Assembly: GCA_002633005.1 (NCBI GenBank)
Contig: NMRA01000078.1
Coordinates: forward strand, 169,425 to 233,424
DNA from: Phoronis australis
Lineage: Eukaryota > Phoronida > Phoronidae
DNA: 64,000 nt
Reading direction: 5' to 3'
A program made the position numbers and the translations under genes. Positions within the stretch are counted from its first letter, which is position 1; the number at the start of each line of letters is the position of its first letter. Shown in pieces: positions 32,879 through 43,475 of the stretch. The notes under the pieces are model-generated. The model did not search any database. It saw only the letters and a program-made list of their open reading frames with translations, and had not been told where the DNA came from.

Positions 32879-34177
32879 GCTAAGTGAATTTTTCTAATGC
32901 AGTGCCAACGAAGGTGAGATTCATGACCTGGAGATGTACAAACAAGACTCAAGAGGCGGATAGCAGCTATGCTCCCCCTCGTACCTATAATGCAGAACCC
33001 CTGCCGCGGGAGGAGTGTTGTGAAGTTCCGGCTCCAAGTGTGAAGTGCAGTCGAATAAAGGCCTCTCTAAATTGCTCTCTGGCAGCAGTTGAGGGTTGAG
33101 CTCAACACACAGTGGTACCTAACTTCATACAGCTAGCTGGCTGGCTACTTAACGGAGAATGCCACCAAAAACCAACGCATTTTGTATCAATTTAGATAGA
33201 GTAGATTCACTCGATAACAACTTCAGTTCCTTAACCCGATACCAGGTGGCAAACGGAGGTGCTGAAATTAACCAATGACGTCCCAGGTAATAACACAGTT
33301 GGCTCAACAGTTCACAAGATGCTTACTGGTGTCAGCTTACCGCTTGAATTCATCGTTTTACACCAATAAATCATCAAAATTCGATGTAAAACCCTTACAA
33401 ATAGATTGAGTTTTTGAACAAATGAGTCATTCTATTTCACTGTTACGGATTTATAGAAATTTTGAATGTACCGTAGCCTACCAAGTTCGGTAGGCCAACT
33501 TACCGAGGTCGGTCGCTGGAATTTTGGAGTCTGTTCGGTGATAAATTAGAATTATTCTTCCGTGAAATAGACAGGAGAGAATAGCCGTGTGTTGTAATTT
33601 TAGACTTGCGATTTTTTCCTGTTCTAAACACAAAACGCTTGTTATAACCCAGTAGCTCGGACCCCGTTCGGGCCTCTTGCGGCTGGACTGGAGACATTAC
33701 GAACGTAAACCAGTCGGGTTAGTCAGCAGCAAAAGTTGAAAACTAAACTTCCAGTCACTAAAAGACTAGACAAGTGAACCAAAGAAAGTGAATGTGAGTT
33801 TACTGTGAAATTGCAAATCTACTTATTGGGTGGGGGCCGCGAAGCCAAGTTCCCCTTCCACAGAACTGCACAGGGAAATTGTGTACAATAACAATGATTT
33901 CAATAATAAAGATTGCTCTACCATCTGACCATAGCATATGAAATTGCGTATTAGTTTCACAACAGCTCTTTGTCAGCAAACACTAAATTAGCATGCGCTC
34001 ACACGGCGTTCAATTAGCTTTATTGCATCTGAAGCCGGTAATGCAGTATGATTTATTCATTGTTGATTTTTCAAAACATTTGCACTCATGAACAATCCTA
34101 AGGCATTACAAATTGTATCTACTGAGATAGACTTAGACAGTTTGTTTCAGTTTTATATTGATTAGGGTGACAACAAT

Positions 34178-34420
34178 TCATTTTGAAACAGAACAATGCC
34201 GGCCACAGACACGGAGATATTTCACGGCCTCATACTTGGTATCAATGACGTACTTTTCGTTCTTTACTGCCAGGAACCATTTCTGAAGCATTTTGGGTTC
34301 TCGAGGAAATGGAAAAAATGGTATACCCGCTTTCCTCGTAGCTTCATGGTTCGCATAAGCAAGAACGATACGCCACAGCATAGCCATAGGCCAGGGGCAC
34401 ACACTCAGCTGAAGAACCAT
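34178..34420 (-). pseudogene. Degenerate THAP-type zinc finger fragment
   Basis: An 80-codon open frame. It contains NHEATRKAGIPFFPFPREPK, then a tryptophan (KWFLAV) and VCGRH. This follows the THAP pattern C-x4-C-x-N, G-x-x-F-x-x-F-P, W, C-x-x-H. The last C and H are present. At the two N-terminal metal positions there is arginine (CGT) and tyrosine (TAT), each one base from a cysteine codon. No transposase-like frame follows on either side. THAP domains occur in P-element transposases and in host proteins derived from them, so this is probably a decayed transposon piece or gene remnant. An exon with diverged ligands is less likely. Confidence 0.5.
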
Positions 34421-34659
34421 GACATCGTTGCGTCGTGTATCCTCACAGCCAGGTTAATGTGACACCTTTCGGCGAGGTGAGATCGACTGTATACAAGGTG
34501 ATGTGAATATAGAGGGATTAAGATGGTAACAAAAAACTAATAAAATCGGGTGGCATTCTCCTTCATTATCAAAAAGCCAAAAAAATGCAAAATGACTTTA
34601 CTTTAGTTTATTGTGGATAGCCGGTTTCTCTTCATGATTTCGTCTAAGGGTAGTAAGGC

Positions 34660-34718
34660 TAGCCAGCCAGCTAGCTGTACCATTGTATGAGGACTGTAGC
34701 TGGCTGGCTGGTCTAAGG
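34660..34718. repeat. Inverted repeat of AGCCAGCCAGCTAGCT
   Basis: GCCAGCCAGCTAGCTGTA near 34670 and TGTAGCTGGCTGGC near 34694 form a stem with a short loop. Intergenic, about 350 bases upstream of bmb. Confidence 0.75.
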
Positions 34719-35057
34719 CCTATACGGCAAAAAAATAGTAGCTTATTTTGTTTTCTTTGTCACCTCTGGTGAAACTATTTAATGAATCTGCATACTCAAC
34801 AAAAGTGAAACTACAAGTGGCGGTAAACACTCACAAAACTCTTCACCTTGTCTATCTTGTCTTTCCTTGAACAGGTTGACAATTTTGACCTAATTTTGCA
34901 CTTCCTACTTTAAGGACTTTATGACATTGAGCCAATTTCATTGGACAACAAGCCGGAAGTCAAGTTATGAGCAAGAAAAGGCGCTTGCATTAAACAACAA
35001 ACTTTGGCAACTACAACTGCCGGGAACCCCACAGTTTCAGCGTGGAATGTACTGAAT

Positions 35058-35981
35058 ATGGTTTTGTTAAAGATCCAGCCTGTGGAGACGCTAACTGTAG
35101 TAGTTTTGGTTGCGATCTGTTCTTCAGGGGGTGCAAATTTTGAGAAAGATGTGAAAGACACGGAGAGGTTCAATCTTGGAAAAGAACAATATGCAATAAT
35201 GCAGAGAGACGCATCAGCGCCCAAATATGGTCAATGTTGGAAGGGGGCGCTGGTGAAGCTAGATGAAGGGTGTAAGCAGTTAACAGATCATGTCCAACAC
35301 AAACTGGCCTTGAGATTTACATCTTGTTATATGGAAAAATTGGGTCGTCGTGGATACCCATGTGATGACCACGAAGACATTTCTGAATGTACCCGAGACA
35401 TGGATGACGCTGGCTTTCAAGCCATGACGACGTTCTTCACACATACTCAGAATATGTGTTTCTTTTTGCAGAGTCAAGTGTGGCAGGAAAATACAGAGCG
35501 CACTGTGTCGCGACTTGCAGAAACCTCAGACAATGTGGTCCAGAAACTGGACGAATCATCAGAACTCCAAGATAAGCTTCTTGGCCAACAAAATACTTCT
35601 TTAAAAAATCAGCAAGAAATGCTTGAGAAAAGCCAGTCTTTGGCTACTCATATTGAATCATCATCAAGCAATATTCAAAGTTTAATGAAAGAATTTAAAG
35701 ACTCCACTAATGAGCAACGAATGATGATAGCTGAGGTCTTTGATCGTGTGGCAAAATTACAGAGCATTGTGATTGGAGAATTCACAGGATTTTACTCGTT
35801 CTTATTCTACACACTGTCCATAGCAGTGTGCTATTTGTTGACTTCAACTGTCAGGACCAGCGGCGCTCGCTTTTACTTATTTTCTGTGATGACAGTTGAT
35901 GTGTTCATTGAGCGAGCCATCATCTCATTCTATAACACAGAGGGCACTGGCTATCATGAAGGGCTGGAGAATGACCCTGAT
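35058..35981 (+). CDS. bmb: bmb exon 1, residues 1-308: signal peptide, Kar5 domain, coiled coil, membrane segments
   Basis: A long exon ending at a GTAAGA donor after NDPD. It holds the whole KAR5/BMB cysteine-rich domain and coiled coil. The open frame continues a few codons past the donor to a TGA, which would give a shorter protein if the intron were kept. Confidence 0.95.
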
Positions 35982-38900
35982 GTAAGACTGCTGGAAACTT
36001 TAGGGTTTTTTTTGTGAGGAATCTATTTAATTTCTGAAAATTAATGTAGAAACAGATAAAAACGTATATTAAAAAACGCTGGCTTTCGAGCCTTAATGAT
36101 TGGTTCTTCATCAGGTGTTTAGGCAAGTGACGAAGAGCCACACTAATTGAGGCTATAAAGCTAGACCTTTTTGATACATATTTTTACTGGATTTCAAAGG
36201 GTTTTTACCTGTTTTTACATTGTTAAATTTTGTCTAATCTCAGCATTACATTTTAACTGAAAAATATTGAACCACTTCAAAGTTCAAAATTACTAAAATT
36301 ACTCAAATTATGTATTTTGTAACAACAGACAGGTGTTTATGCCCATGAGTTAATAATTTACATGTACTGTGTATAACACATTGAACTAAATTTTATCAAA
36401 AACTTGAAAGCAGGGGAATAGGGTGAGAGTAAATCATGTCCCACCTCACTTCGCTATTATAACCAAAAATTCGTTTTACTAAATATTGTTGTCAATAGAA
36501 GTGTTGTGAATTAACACTTCATGAATCAGAAAAAAAATCATTTTGTTACTGAACTTTCAAAGTTTAGAAGCATGGATGGTTATAGTCAACCCGCTCTGCA
36601 TAGTGTCATTATAGTGGTGACTTATTCTAGCAAGTGATGTTTTGTATGCAAGTTTATTACTCTCTAATAGTTTTGGCTCATGTAGCAAATAGCAGTCAAG
36701 TCTTGAATTCAATTCTTCTCTGTTAGAGAGGTCAAATAGCGACTTTAATAAAAGTAAATTCATGAACACCCAATGAGCCGAGATAGGAAAACAATAAAGA
36801 GCTATGTATCACAACTCTGTAACTTATCAAATGTTTATTGTCAACATTGCACAGTAAAATTTTATTTTGGCATTAGAATGGTGAATACCAAACTTGTTTT
36901 TGATGTAAAATGGTAGATTTTTTGGTATACTGCGTCAGAGTAGGATTGTGGTCTATGTCACAAACTTAGATTACTGAGGGATTCTAATGCTTTCATAGTG
37001 CAATTACTCTGAAGTCATTTCTCGTTCCAGTCGCTCCTGTATTCCCGTCTGTGGCTCTGCCGGAAGGTGTTCTCCTGTCTTGGAGTTATTATTCTCGTGG
37101 TTTGCGCAGTACGATTCAAGGACTACAACAAGATTAACAACTCGTTGTTAATAGAAATACAAAAACAGAACAGTGAACTAAAGAAGCTGCTGAGCCCTCA
37201 AAGAGCAGGTAGAGTCACTGGAAATGTGATTCTTCTCTTATTTTGTACAAAAATTGCTAAAATTACCATTTTTTGAGTTTTCAAAGGATGACTACTTTAA
37301 TGAAACTAGTTGAAATTCCACAAAATGTATTACGGTATCCGTACAATATAAAACATGCCAAGATTGAAACAGAATTTTCTCTTTTTGTTCCGAAAGCGAC
37401 AATTTAAGATTCCACTAGTATGCCATATTGTGTGGCGATGTAACTGAGGATTTACCACAAGTTTTTAAAAATTTTTCTTACTGTACGCGCAAAATAGTCA
37501 TGCAAATATGTCAAGAGTCATGACGGAGAAACATTGCTTCTTTGTCATGATTCTTGGTTAAGTAAACCCTTTAAATGGCTGACAATGACTGGCGATGGTG
37601 ACAGTCAGGTTATGTTAATGCTTGCACTTGGAGAATTCTGAATAATAGAGCAGTCTCGGATTACCCGGTGATACAACTCTTCTTTGTCCCGGAGATAAGA
37701 AAGTGTGTTCTCGTTTTGGAAGTCTGGCATATTTTCATATCTCTCATTGATGTCGTGAAGGCGAAGAATTTCACATCACGCATCCACGAGTATTTGTCCA
37801 GTTTATTAAACTCTCTCACATCAGAGTAATACTTTATCTAATAGCATTGCAAGGCAAATGGGCTAATGGAACCGAGAAAAACTTGTAAAGAATCAGAGGA
37901 CAACAAATAATGTGAAACAACAATAGCATGAAATAAGGCGCAGAAAATGTGCCTGACAGATGTTTACATGTCAGTGTTTAATCCGGGACGGCCCTATTCC
38001 CCCAGTCATTCTCGATCATGACAGATGGTTTGTATGGTGAGGAATTTCACTTTTTGAAGCTGTCATGGTGGAAACTTGAGGGTCATTTTGTTCAAAAGTC
38101 CTAGAGCGTACAGACGACACGTAGTTGCCCGCAGCTGAAAATGAAATAAATATACAATAAAGCCAGCGAACTTAGCAAATGCGTACTGGTGCACCCAAGA
38201 TTGCGCAGAAGAGTTTTCAGTCAATTGGAAAATTAGGAGTGCTTGATAACAACCTCGTTACCCCTCTCGTATCTTCATCAAATGTGGCGGTTGGCTGTGC
38301 TGAACTGTCATAGTGAATCATGTGCGGCCAGTTATCACAGTCAGATAAGCTCAATTCTACGTTTTAGAGGAACAAAGTATGCTATAAAGAAAAGAAATGG
38401 TGGTATGCTTAAGTGTTAGATTGTAACCAAAACACTTGTTTTTAAGTTTTGGAGTAACTACTTTGAACAATGTATAATAATATATATTTCAGAGAATGGG
38501 GGTGATTTCATTGACAGTAGCCAGGTGGCAGCACTTACTAGTGGAGCAGCAGATGTGGACTTGAGGCTTGAGTCAAATAAAGGTAATTTAGCATCAATAA
38601 TCTTGGCATATAACGGAAGGAACTTTGTTTAGTAGGAAGTAAATAGTAAGTTGTCTACAAAATGGAAAGTTGTAATATTTTTATTAGTAAATGATAACCA
38701 GAGGCAAATTTTGAAAAGCATCAAGGGAGTCTGAAAGGCCAAAGATAAGAATTTGAGCTTTAGGTCAAAGACAAAAGTTTTGGAGACAAAGGGTCTCGAG
38801 AACAATTGTGCATGTTCAGTAATTGATGTGCGCAATAAGAGATGAATATTTTTTTCATCAGTCAGTTACCTTATTCAGTTGATGATTGTATTCAGCCATT

Positions 38901-41662
38901 GATTGACATGTTGAGTCATGAGCATGCTCAGTGATTTATGAGCAACCTTAGTGAGNGTATGCGAATAAAAGAACAAGACTGTCAGCTTGTTCTACTCACC
39001 AGAATTTGAAATTGGAAATTTGAAGCACTTTCATGCTCTTAGATGACTAATTAATAATGATTTTTGTTGGATGTTCATTGCTGACAAGCATGTTAAAACA
39101 TTAAGATTAATGAGGTTTAGTTCTTCAAATTTGCTCGATCGTCGGGGTTGAATCCCAGTTTGACGAAGAAATGTGGGCTTGTTTTTAAATTCTACTTGTG
39201 TGTTCTCTTGGCAGTATGTCACAACGATGCCGTGTCAAGTAGTAGTAGCAGCAGTAGTGAGAGTGGCCTTGAGAGTGATCACACTTATGTGGCAGACGAC
39301 TCTGGTGATGAATCAGATGACTCAGTGATGACTCACTCTTCAATCAGTTCACGTGACAGTGGTAAGGACACCTTACTATTAGTATTCAGTGTGACGAGTA
39401 ATTCACCCGTGAACGCTAAAAACTCTAAATTTTGGGACACTCTCTAAACTTTGAGACAGTCTCTAAACTTTGGGACATTGAAATTCAAGCCATAGTTGAA
39501 TTTTCTGGAATCTGAAGATTGGGACGTGGGTGATTTACGTGTTCATCATATTTCTCAAAATTTAATATTGGGACACTGCGCCTTACATTTGATCGAAAAT
39601 AGACTTGACAGTTCATAAAACGTTTTCATGCATCTCCATGGTGTGTAAAATCCACATGAATATTATCTGTTCTTGATAGACTTTGCATATGGGACAGCCA
39701 ATACTGTCTTTTGCTAAAATTTTGTACCTGCTCCCACCTTGAGAAAAAAGAATTAATTTTTCACTGTTCCAAACTGTAGAATTTTCACGGTAACATCTGA
39801 CTTTTGCACTCATTTGAAAAAATAAAAGTTGGTAAAGGATTGAACTTGGATGTTATTGTGTCAGCCACTTTGTCGACAGGTGTTGTGCCATTTTCTGAAT
39901 ATACATCTTGGAATGAATTTCTTGGTGAGTGGTCCCCTGAGTCACAAACTGTTGATGCCGTAACTTGTATTTAACCGTTAATTTGATTTTCTTAATGAAA
40001 AACTTTAAAGTTTCAGTGGTTCTTGACTTATTTCACTCAAAAATTATAAACTGCAAAAAATTATCATTTTTTCACATTACTTGGTCACAGTCATTTGGTC
40101 GCATGATGTGGCCAGCAAGTGGCGTGTTTACATTTTCAAAGGCTGATTGTTTAATAACATCTCCACTGTGCAAACCAAGATAGTATTAGACCAGAATTGT
40201 CTTAGTATGCTTTTGTGGAAAAATGTGCACAGTAAAATTGAGCTTGTTTAGGGCCACCCCTGTTATCTCTTGGTCAACATTTAGTCAAACTGATCTCTTC
40301 TTTCACATTCTTGTCACTAGCTGGCTAGTGCCCATGGGCAGGAATAAATAATTATGCTCACTGCAACTTTGGATTTTTACAAATTGGTCGTGAAAATTGC
40401 TACCACTTTGCTGTTTCACACATCATACTCTTTTAAAAGATTTAATGCTCTGTGTTGCAATATGTTTCTTTGACTGTGTTATATATTTGGGTTACTTCTC
40501 CATTGTAGCCTTTAGAAACTCTCATTCAAGTACTCCTGTGAGAGAGAGGACTCCTGTTGGCTTGAGGAGTGATCATATGACACACACGTCGTCTGCTTCT
40601 GTTACCATGGTGAGTAACTAATAACTCAAATTGTAGAACCACTTATGGAGAATAGATTATATTTGGATTCTGTATCAAAAGCTTTTTTGAGACACATTAT
40701 TTTAGAAGATTGAACAGAAAATGTCTCGTACAGTCATCGTGCACCCGTCTGGTACGTAAATCATTGTGGACTCATCAAGTACTGAGTCAAAACCACTTTT
40801 GTCTCAAGTTCTCTTTAAAATAGAATTGATAATATCAGAACTTCCTTGAAGTATGAGTTCCGAGACTGGATTTTGTGCTCCTTTGGCATTTTGTTTGTGT
40901 TCAAATTTTATGAGTACACCCAAAATGATTTGGGGTGTGCTCAGAGCCTGAGAACAGAATACACCAACACAATTTTATAAGTACACCCAAAATGGTAGGG
41001 GGTATACCCAGAGCTACTAAACTGAATACACAAACACAATTTTGAGTACACCCAAAATGGTTTGGGGTGTACCCAGAGCTACTAAACTGAATACACAAAC
41101 ACAATTTTGAGTACACCCAAAATGGTTTGGGGTGTACCCAGAGCTACTAAACTGAATACACAAACACAATTTTATGAGTACACCCAAAATGATTTGGGGT
41201 GTACTCAAAGCCTGAGAGCTGAATACACAAACACAATTTTGAGTACACCCAAAATGGTTTGGGGTGTACCCAAGCCAGACTAGATGAAGTCAAGTCATGC
41301 AAGGCCATTCAGGTATACCCTAAACTTGACATGACTGTGAGCTCTTTCACAAGGCTACCTGAAACCCTGCACAATTTATTTTTCTTATCAATTGTTCATT
41401 TCCATGATAAAAGATCATTTGAAATAATAACATGTTTAATATGATTAATTTCTGCACTTAGGGTGACCGACCTGGCACACATCGCTACAACCTCCGGCAG
41501 AGAACACCAATCACACGACAGAATCCTGCTCTTAGTCGTGAGACGGAGGCAGACTTCTACAAACTGGTCAAACGTTTCTCGCACATAGCTCGAAGAAACA
41601 CTGCCAAAGCCAAGTACACTTTGGTGAGAACTCAGCAAGAGACATCATCTGAAGAAATGTAG
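35058..41662 (+). CDS. bmb: Brambleberry (KAR5/GEX1-family nuclear envelope fusion protein), complete, 6 coding exons
   Basis: Brambleberry is the animal relative of yeast Kar5 and plant GEX1. In zebrafish it is a nuclear envelope protein needed for fusion of karyomeres and pronuclei in early embryos. Exons 35058-35981, 37031-37208, 38493-38582, 39215-39361, 40509-40609 and 41462-41662 join in phase into 546 residues. Residues 1-25 form a signal peptide. A luminal cysteine-rich domain follows (cysteines at 60, 72, 90, 102, 111, 134; core from CWKGALVKLDEGC to HTQNMC), then a coiled coil (about 140-240), hydrophobic segments near 243-262 and 271-290, a clear membrane helix at 321-337, and a Ser/Asp-rich tail ending with RYNLRQRTP. 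I chose ATG 35058 because it begins the signal peptide; an in-frame ATG at 35004 would add 18 polar residues. Divergent from ATG7, about 4.1 kb away. Confidence 0.93.
35982..37030. other. bmb intron 1
   Basis: At 36075-36125 GCTGGCTTTCGAGCC and GGTTCTTCATCAGGTG resemble a short motif pair common at the ends of Penelope-like retroelements, but no coding part is present. The rest is AT-rich and featureless. Confidence 0.45.
37031..37208 (+). CDS. bmb: bmb exon 2, residues 309-368: transmembrane helix
   Basis: Between TTCCAG and GTAGAG, in phase with exon 1. SRLWLCRKVFSCLGVIILVV is a membrane helix, followed by the basic RFKDYNK and a helix with LLIEIQKQNSELKKLLSP. Confidence 0.93.
38493..38582 (+). 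CDS. bmb: bmb exon 3, residues 368-398
   Basis: Ninety bases between TTTCAG and GTAATT, encoding ENGGDFIDSSQVAALTSGAA and DVDLRLESNK. Low complexity, but the phase fits both neighbours. Confidence 0.85.
39215..39361 (+). CDS. bmb: bmb exon 4, residues 398-447: polyserine and acidic tail
   Basis: Between TTGGCAG and GTAAGG. It encodes a run of eight serines followed by an acidic Ser/Asp stretch (SGDESDDSVMTHSSISS), with several possible CK2-type sites. Phase fits. Confidence 0.88.
40509..40609 (+). CDS. bmb: bmb exon 5, residues 447-480
   Basis: Between TTGTAG and GTGAGT: FRNSHSSTPVRERTPVGLRS, then DHMTHTSSASVTM. Two TPVxxR-type motifs and many Ser/Thr suggest a phosphorylated tail. Confidence 0.87.
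40905..41278. repeat. ~65-bp minisatellite with internal palindrome, about 6 copies
   Basis: Units of GAGTACACCCAAAATGGTTT, GGGGTGTACCCAGAGCTACT and AAACTGAATACACAAACACA. Each unit contains GTACACCCAAA and TTTGGGGTGTAC, able to form a hairpin. In the last bmb intron. Confidence 0.93.
41462..41662 (+). CDS. bmb: bmb exon 6, residues 481-546 and stop
   Basis: Acceptor CACTTAG, stop TAG at 41660-41662. HRYNLRQRTPITRQNPAL contains the YNLR.R motif I recall from vertebrate brambleberry C-termini; a basic helix (FYKLVKRFSHIARRNTAKAK) and SSEEM end the protein. Confidence 0.92.
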   Translation, partial: GDRPGTHRYNLRQRTPITRQNPALSRETEADFYKLVKRFSHIARRNTAKAKYTLVRTQQETSSEEM

Positions 41663-41689
41663 CAGACAACATTGAGTACATGATAGTGA

Positions 41690-42130
41690 TGTTGACATAC
41701 AGCCACTGTAAGTGTATGTGGTGTTCAAAATACTGAATTGCAAACTATAAATTTTGTAACCATGACTGAAAATGTGCCAGTAGTGTTTATATGCAGCCAC
41801 TGTAAGTGTATCTGGTGTTCAAAATACTGAATTGTAAACTGTAAATTTTGTAACCATGACTGAAAACATGCCAGTAATGTTTATATGCAGCCACTGTAAG
41901 TGTATCTGGTGTCCAAATACTGATTAATTGTAAACTATAAATTTTGTAACCATGACTGAAAATGTGCCAGTAGTGTTTATATGCAGTCACTGTAAGTGTA
42001 TCTGGTGTTCAAAATACTGAATTGCAAACTATAAATTTTGTAACCATGACTGAAAATGTGCCAGTAGTGTTTACATGCAGTCACTGTAAGTGTATCTGGT
42101 GTTCAAAATACTAAATTGTGAACTATAAAT
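41690..42130. repeat. ~94-bp minisatellite, 4-5 copies, in the bmb 3' region
   Basis: Units of CAGCCACTGTAAGTGTATCT, GGTGTTCAAAATACTGAATT and AACCATGACTGAAAATGTGC, starting about 30 bases after the bmb stop codon; probably part of the 3' UTR. Confidence 0.93.
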
Positions 42131-42323
42131 TGTGGAAAAATCCAAATATAACTTTAGTAATAATCAAAATTTTAAATGAATTTCAAAATTTCTGTCTCAT
42201 TTAATGAGTAGTGAATTATGTTACACTAAAAGTAACTACTAATGATATATTGTTTTGAATCTCCTGGAGGTGTGCATTTATAACTAATTTTTATTTTTTT
42301 CTAAGACTTATTCATTTAACTTA

Positions 42324-42872
42324 GGGCTGTTCCAGTAAAATCTGTATGGGAGGGGGGGAAGGCGCCTTTTTTTCGCACCCACCACCCATATTTTTCATTT
42401 ATTTCTTCAGCCTACCACCCGTAATTTTTTAAAAGTTTGAAATGCAACCACCCGTAATTTTTTTTGTTCTTGTGGTTGACTGCACATACGCTTGAGTTTA
42501 TCTGTTCCACCATCACCACTAACGTCATTCATTACTAAGAAAACATATGTTTCTTATATATGGTTATTAGCCATCGAGAAATTCGAGCACCTGTGGTTAA
42601 ATGGTGTTATGGGCATGCCGATGAGGAGATCGGAGGGAGTGAAAAAGTCAGAGCTTTTTGCAAGTTGCATTTTTGTTTCAGTTTTTGATTCTTACTAAAA
42701 TTACCCACCATCAAACATTTATGGCCCAATGAAACAACAACGACCTGTAAATTTTTATTTTTTTGAAGTACGACCACCAGCCATTTTGAATTTAAATCAA
42801 ACGCAACCACCCATAAATTTTTATTTCAGTTGCTTCCCCCCCCCTCCCACACAGATTTTGCTGGAACAGCCC
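42324..42872. mobile_element. Harbinger-like MITE, copy 1 (549 bp)
   Basis: Terminal inverted repeats start GGGCTGTTCCAGTAAAATCT and end with the near-complement AGATTTTGCTGGAACAGCCC, followed inward by a G-run and C-run. A direct TTA flanks both sides (42321-42323 and 42873-42875); since TTA is repeated rather than inverted it is a target duplication. Three-base TWA duplications are typical of PIF/Harbinger. No transposase frame, so non-autonomous. Confidence 0.88.
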
Positions 42873-43119
42873 TTACAAATATGGGATATTTATGTATAAT
42901 AAATATATGTTGGTCTCTTTAGTCATTTGTGAAAACAGTTGTGATTCCAATTTTTAGATTCCATGCATAGTACATAGGGTAGACAATTCTCCCCCTTTGG
43001 TAACACATCAGGTATGGAAAACAATTATTGAAATTTTTTTGTTTTTTCATTAGAGGTAAGCAGCATCAAAATAAATATAGATTATTACATGGCGATGTCG
43101 TTATCCCCCGTTATGTAGA

Positions 43120-43192
43120 GCCCGAGTGGATTTTGGAGAATTATCGCCCGAGGGGCGTTAGCCCTGAGGGTGATAATTCTACAAAATCCATG
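43120..43192. repeat. Hairpin-forming inverted repeat
   Basis: TGGATTTTGGAGAATTATCG near 43128 pairs with GATAATTCTACAAAATCCA near 43172-43190, with a GC-rich loop (CCCGAGGGGCGTTAGCCCTG). The arms are about 20 bases with one or two mismatches. Confidence 0.7.
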
Positions 43193-43389
43193 ATACCCGC
43201 ATTCAAATTGGAGATCAGTGATTTACAAGTGACAGAGCACGAGAGAAAAATTTCACTGAATTAAAATATCGTTTTTATGGAAATTATGCGTCTTATTTTT
43301 CACAGCGTATAAATGTCAGTACAATGCCCTTTGCTGAACATGCGATTGTTGCGCGTGCTCATTTAAGTATTCTATTTTCACGTTTGATG

Positions 43390-43475
43390 ACCTCAGCCGC
43401 TGAGTGGTGTTGTGGTAAAGTCGGCGACCCGAAACTCTTGAGGCCACGGTTCGAAACCGGCCTCGGTTTCCTGCC
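43390..43475 (+). repeat. tRNA-derived SINE head (pol III A and B boxes)
   Basis: TGGTGTTGTGGT at 43405-43416 fits an A box and GGTTCGAAACC at 43448-43458 is a perfect B box. The 43-base spacing equals that of a tRNA gene. The T-stem pairs only partly, so it is a degenerate tRNA-like head rather than a tRNA gene. Confidence 0.65.

Larger units (their letters stand above)
30957..35057. other. Head-to-head intergenic region ATG7-bmb
   Basis: About 4.1 kb holding the promoter candidate, the 145-bp, 155-bp and 25-bp duplications, the THAP fragment and an inverted repeat. The 5' non-coding exon of ATG7 should be here, but I cannot place it. Confidence 0.7.
37209..40508. other. bmb introns 2-4
   Basis: Apart from exons 3 and 4, unique AT-rich sequence, one ambiguous base (N, about 38956) and the inverted GGGACGGCCCTA word at about 37985. 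No further in-phase exon found. Confidence 0.7.

Noticed and set aside
35982-36017. bmb ending at the first in-frame stop (337-codon form)
   Set aside because: A strong GTAAGA donor precedes that stop and the next exon adds a membrane helix in phase, as expected for the family.
36060-36130. Penelope-type retroelement
   Set aside because: Only a short GCTTTCGAG...TTCTTCATCAGG-like pair is present, without reverse transcriptase or GIY-YIG coding sequence.
43390-43475. Functional tRNA gene
   Set aside because: A and B boxes are present, but the T-stem has mismatches and no sound cloverleaf or acceptor stem could be drawn; a SINE head fits better.
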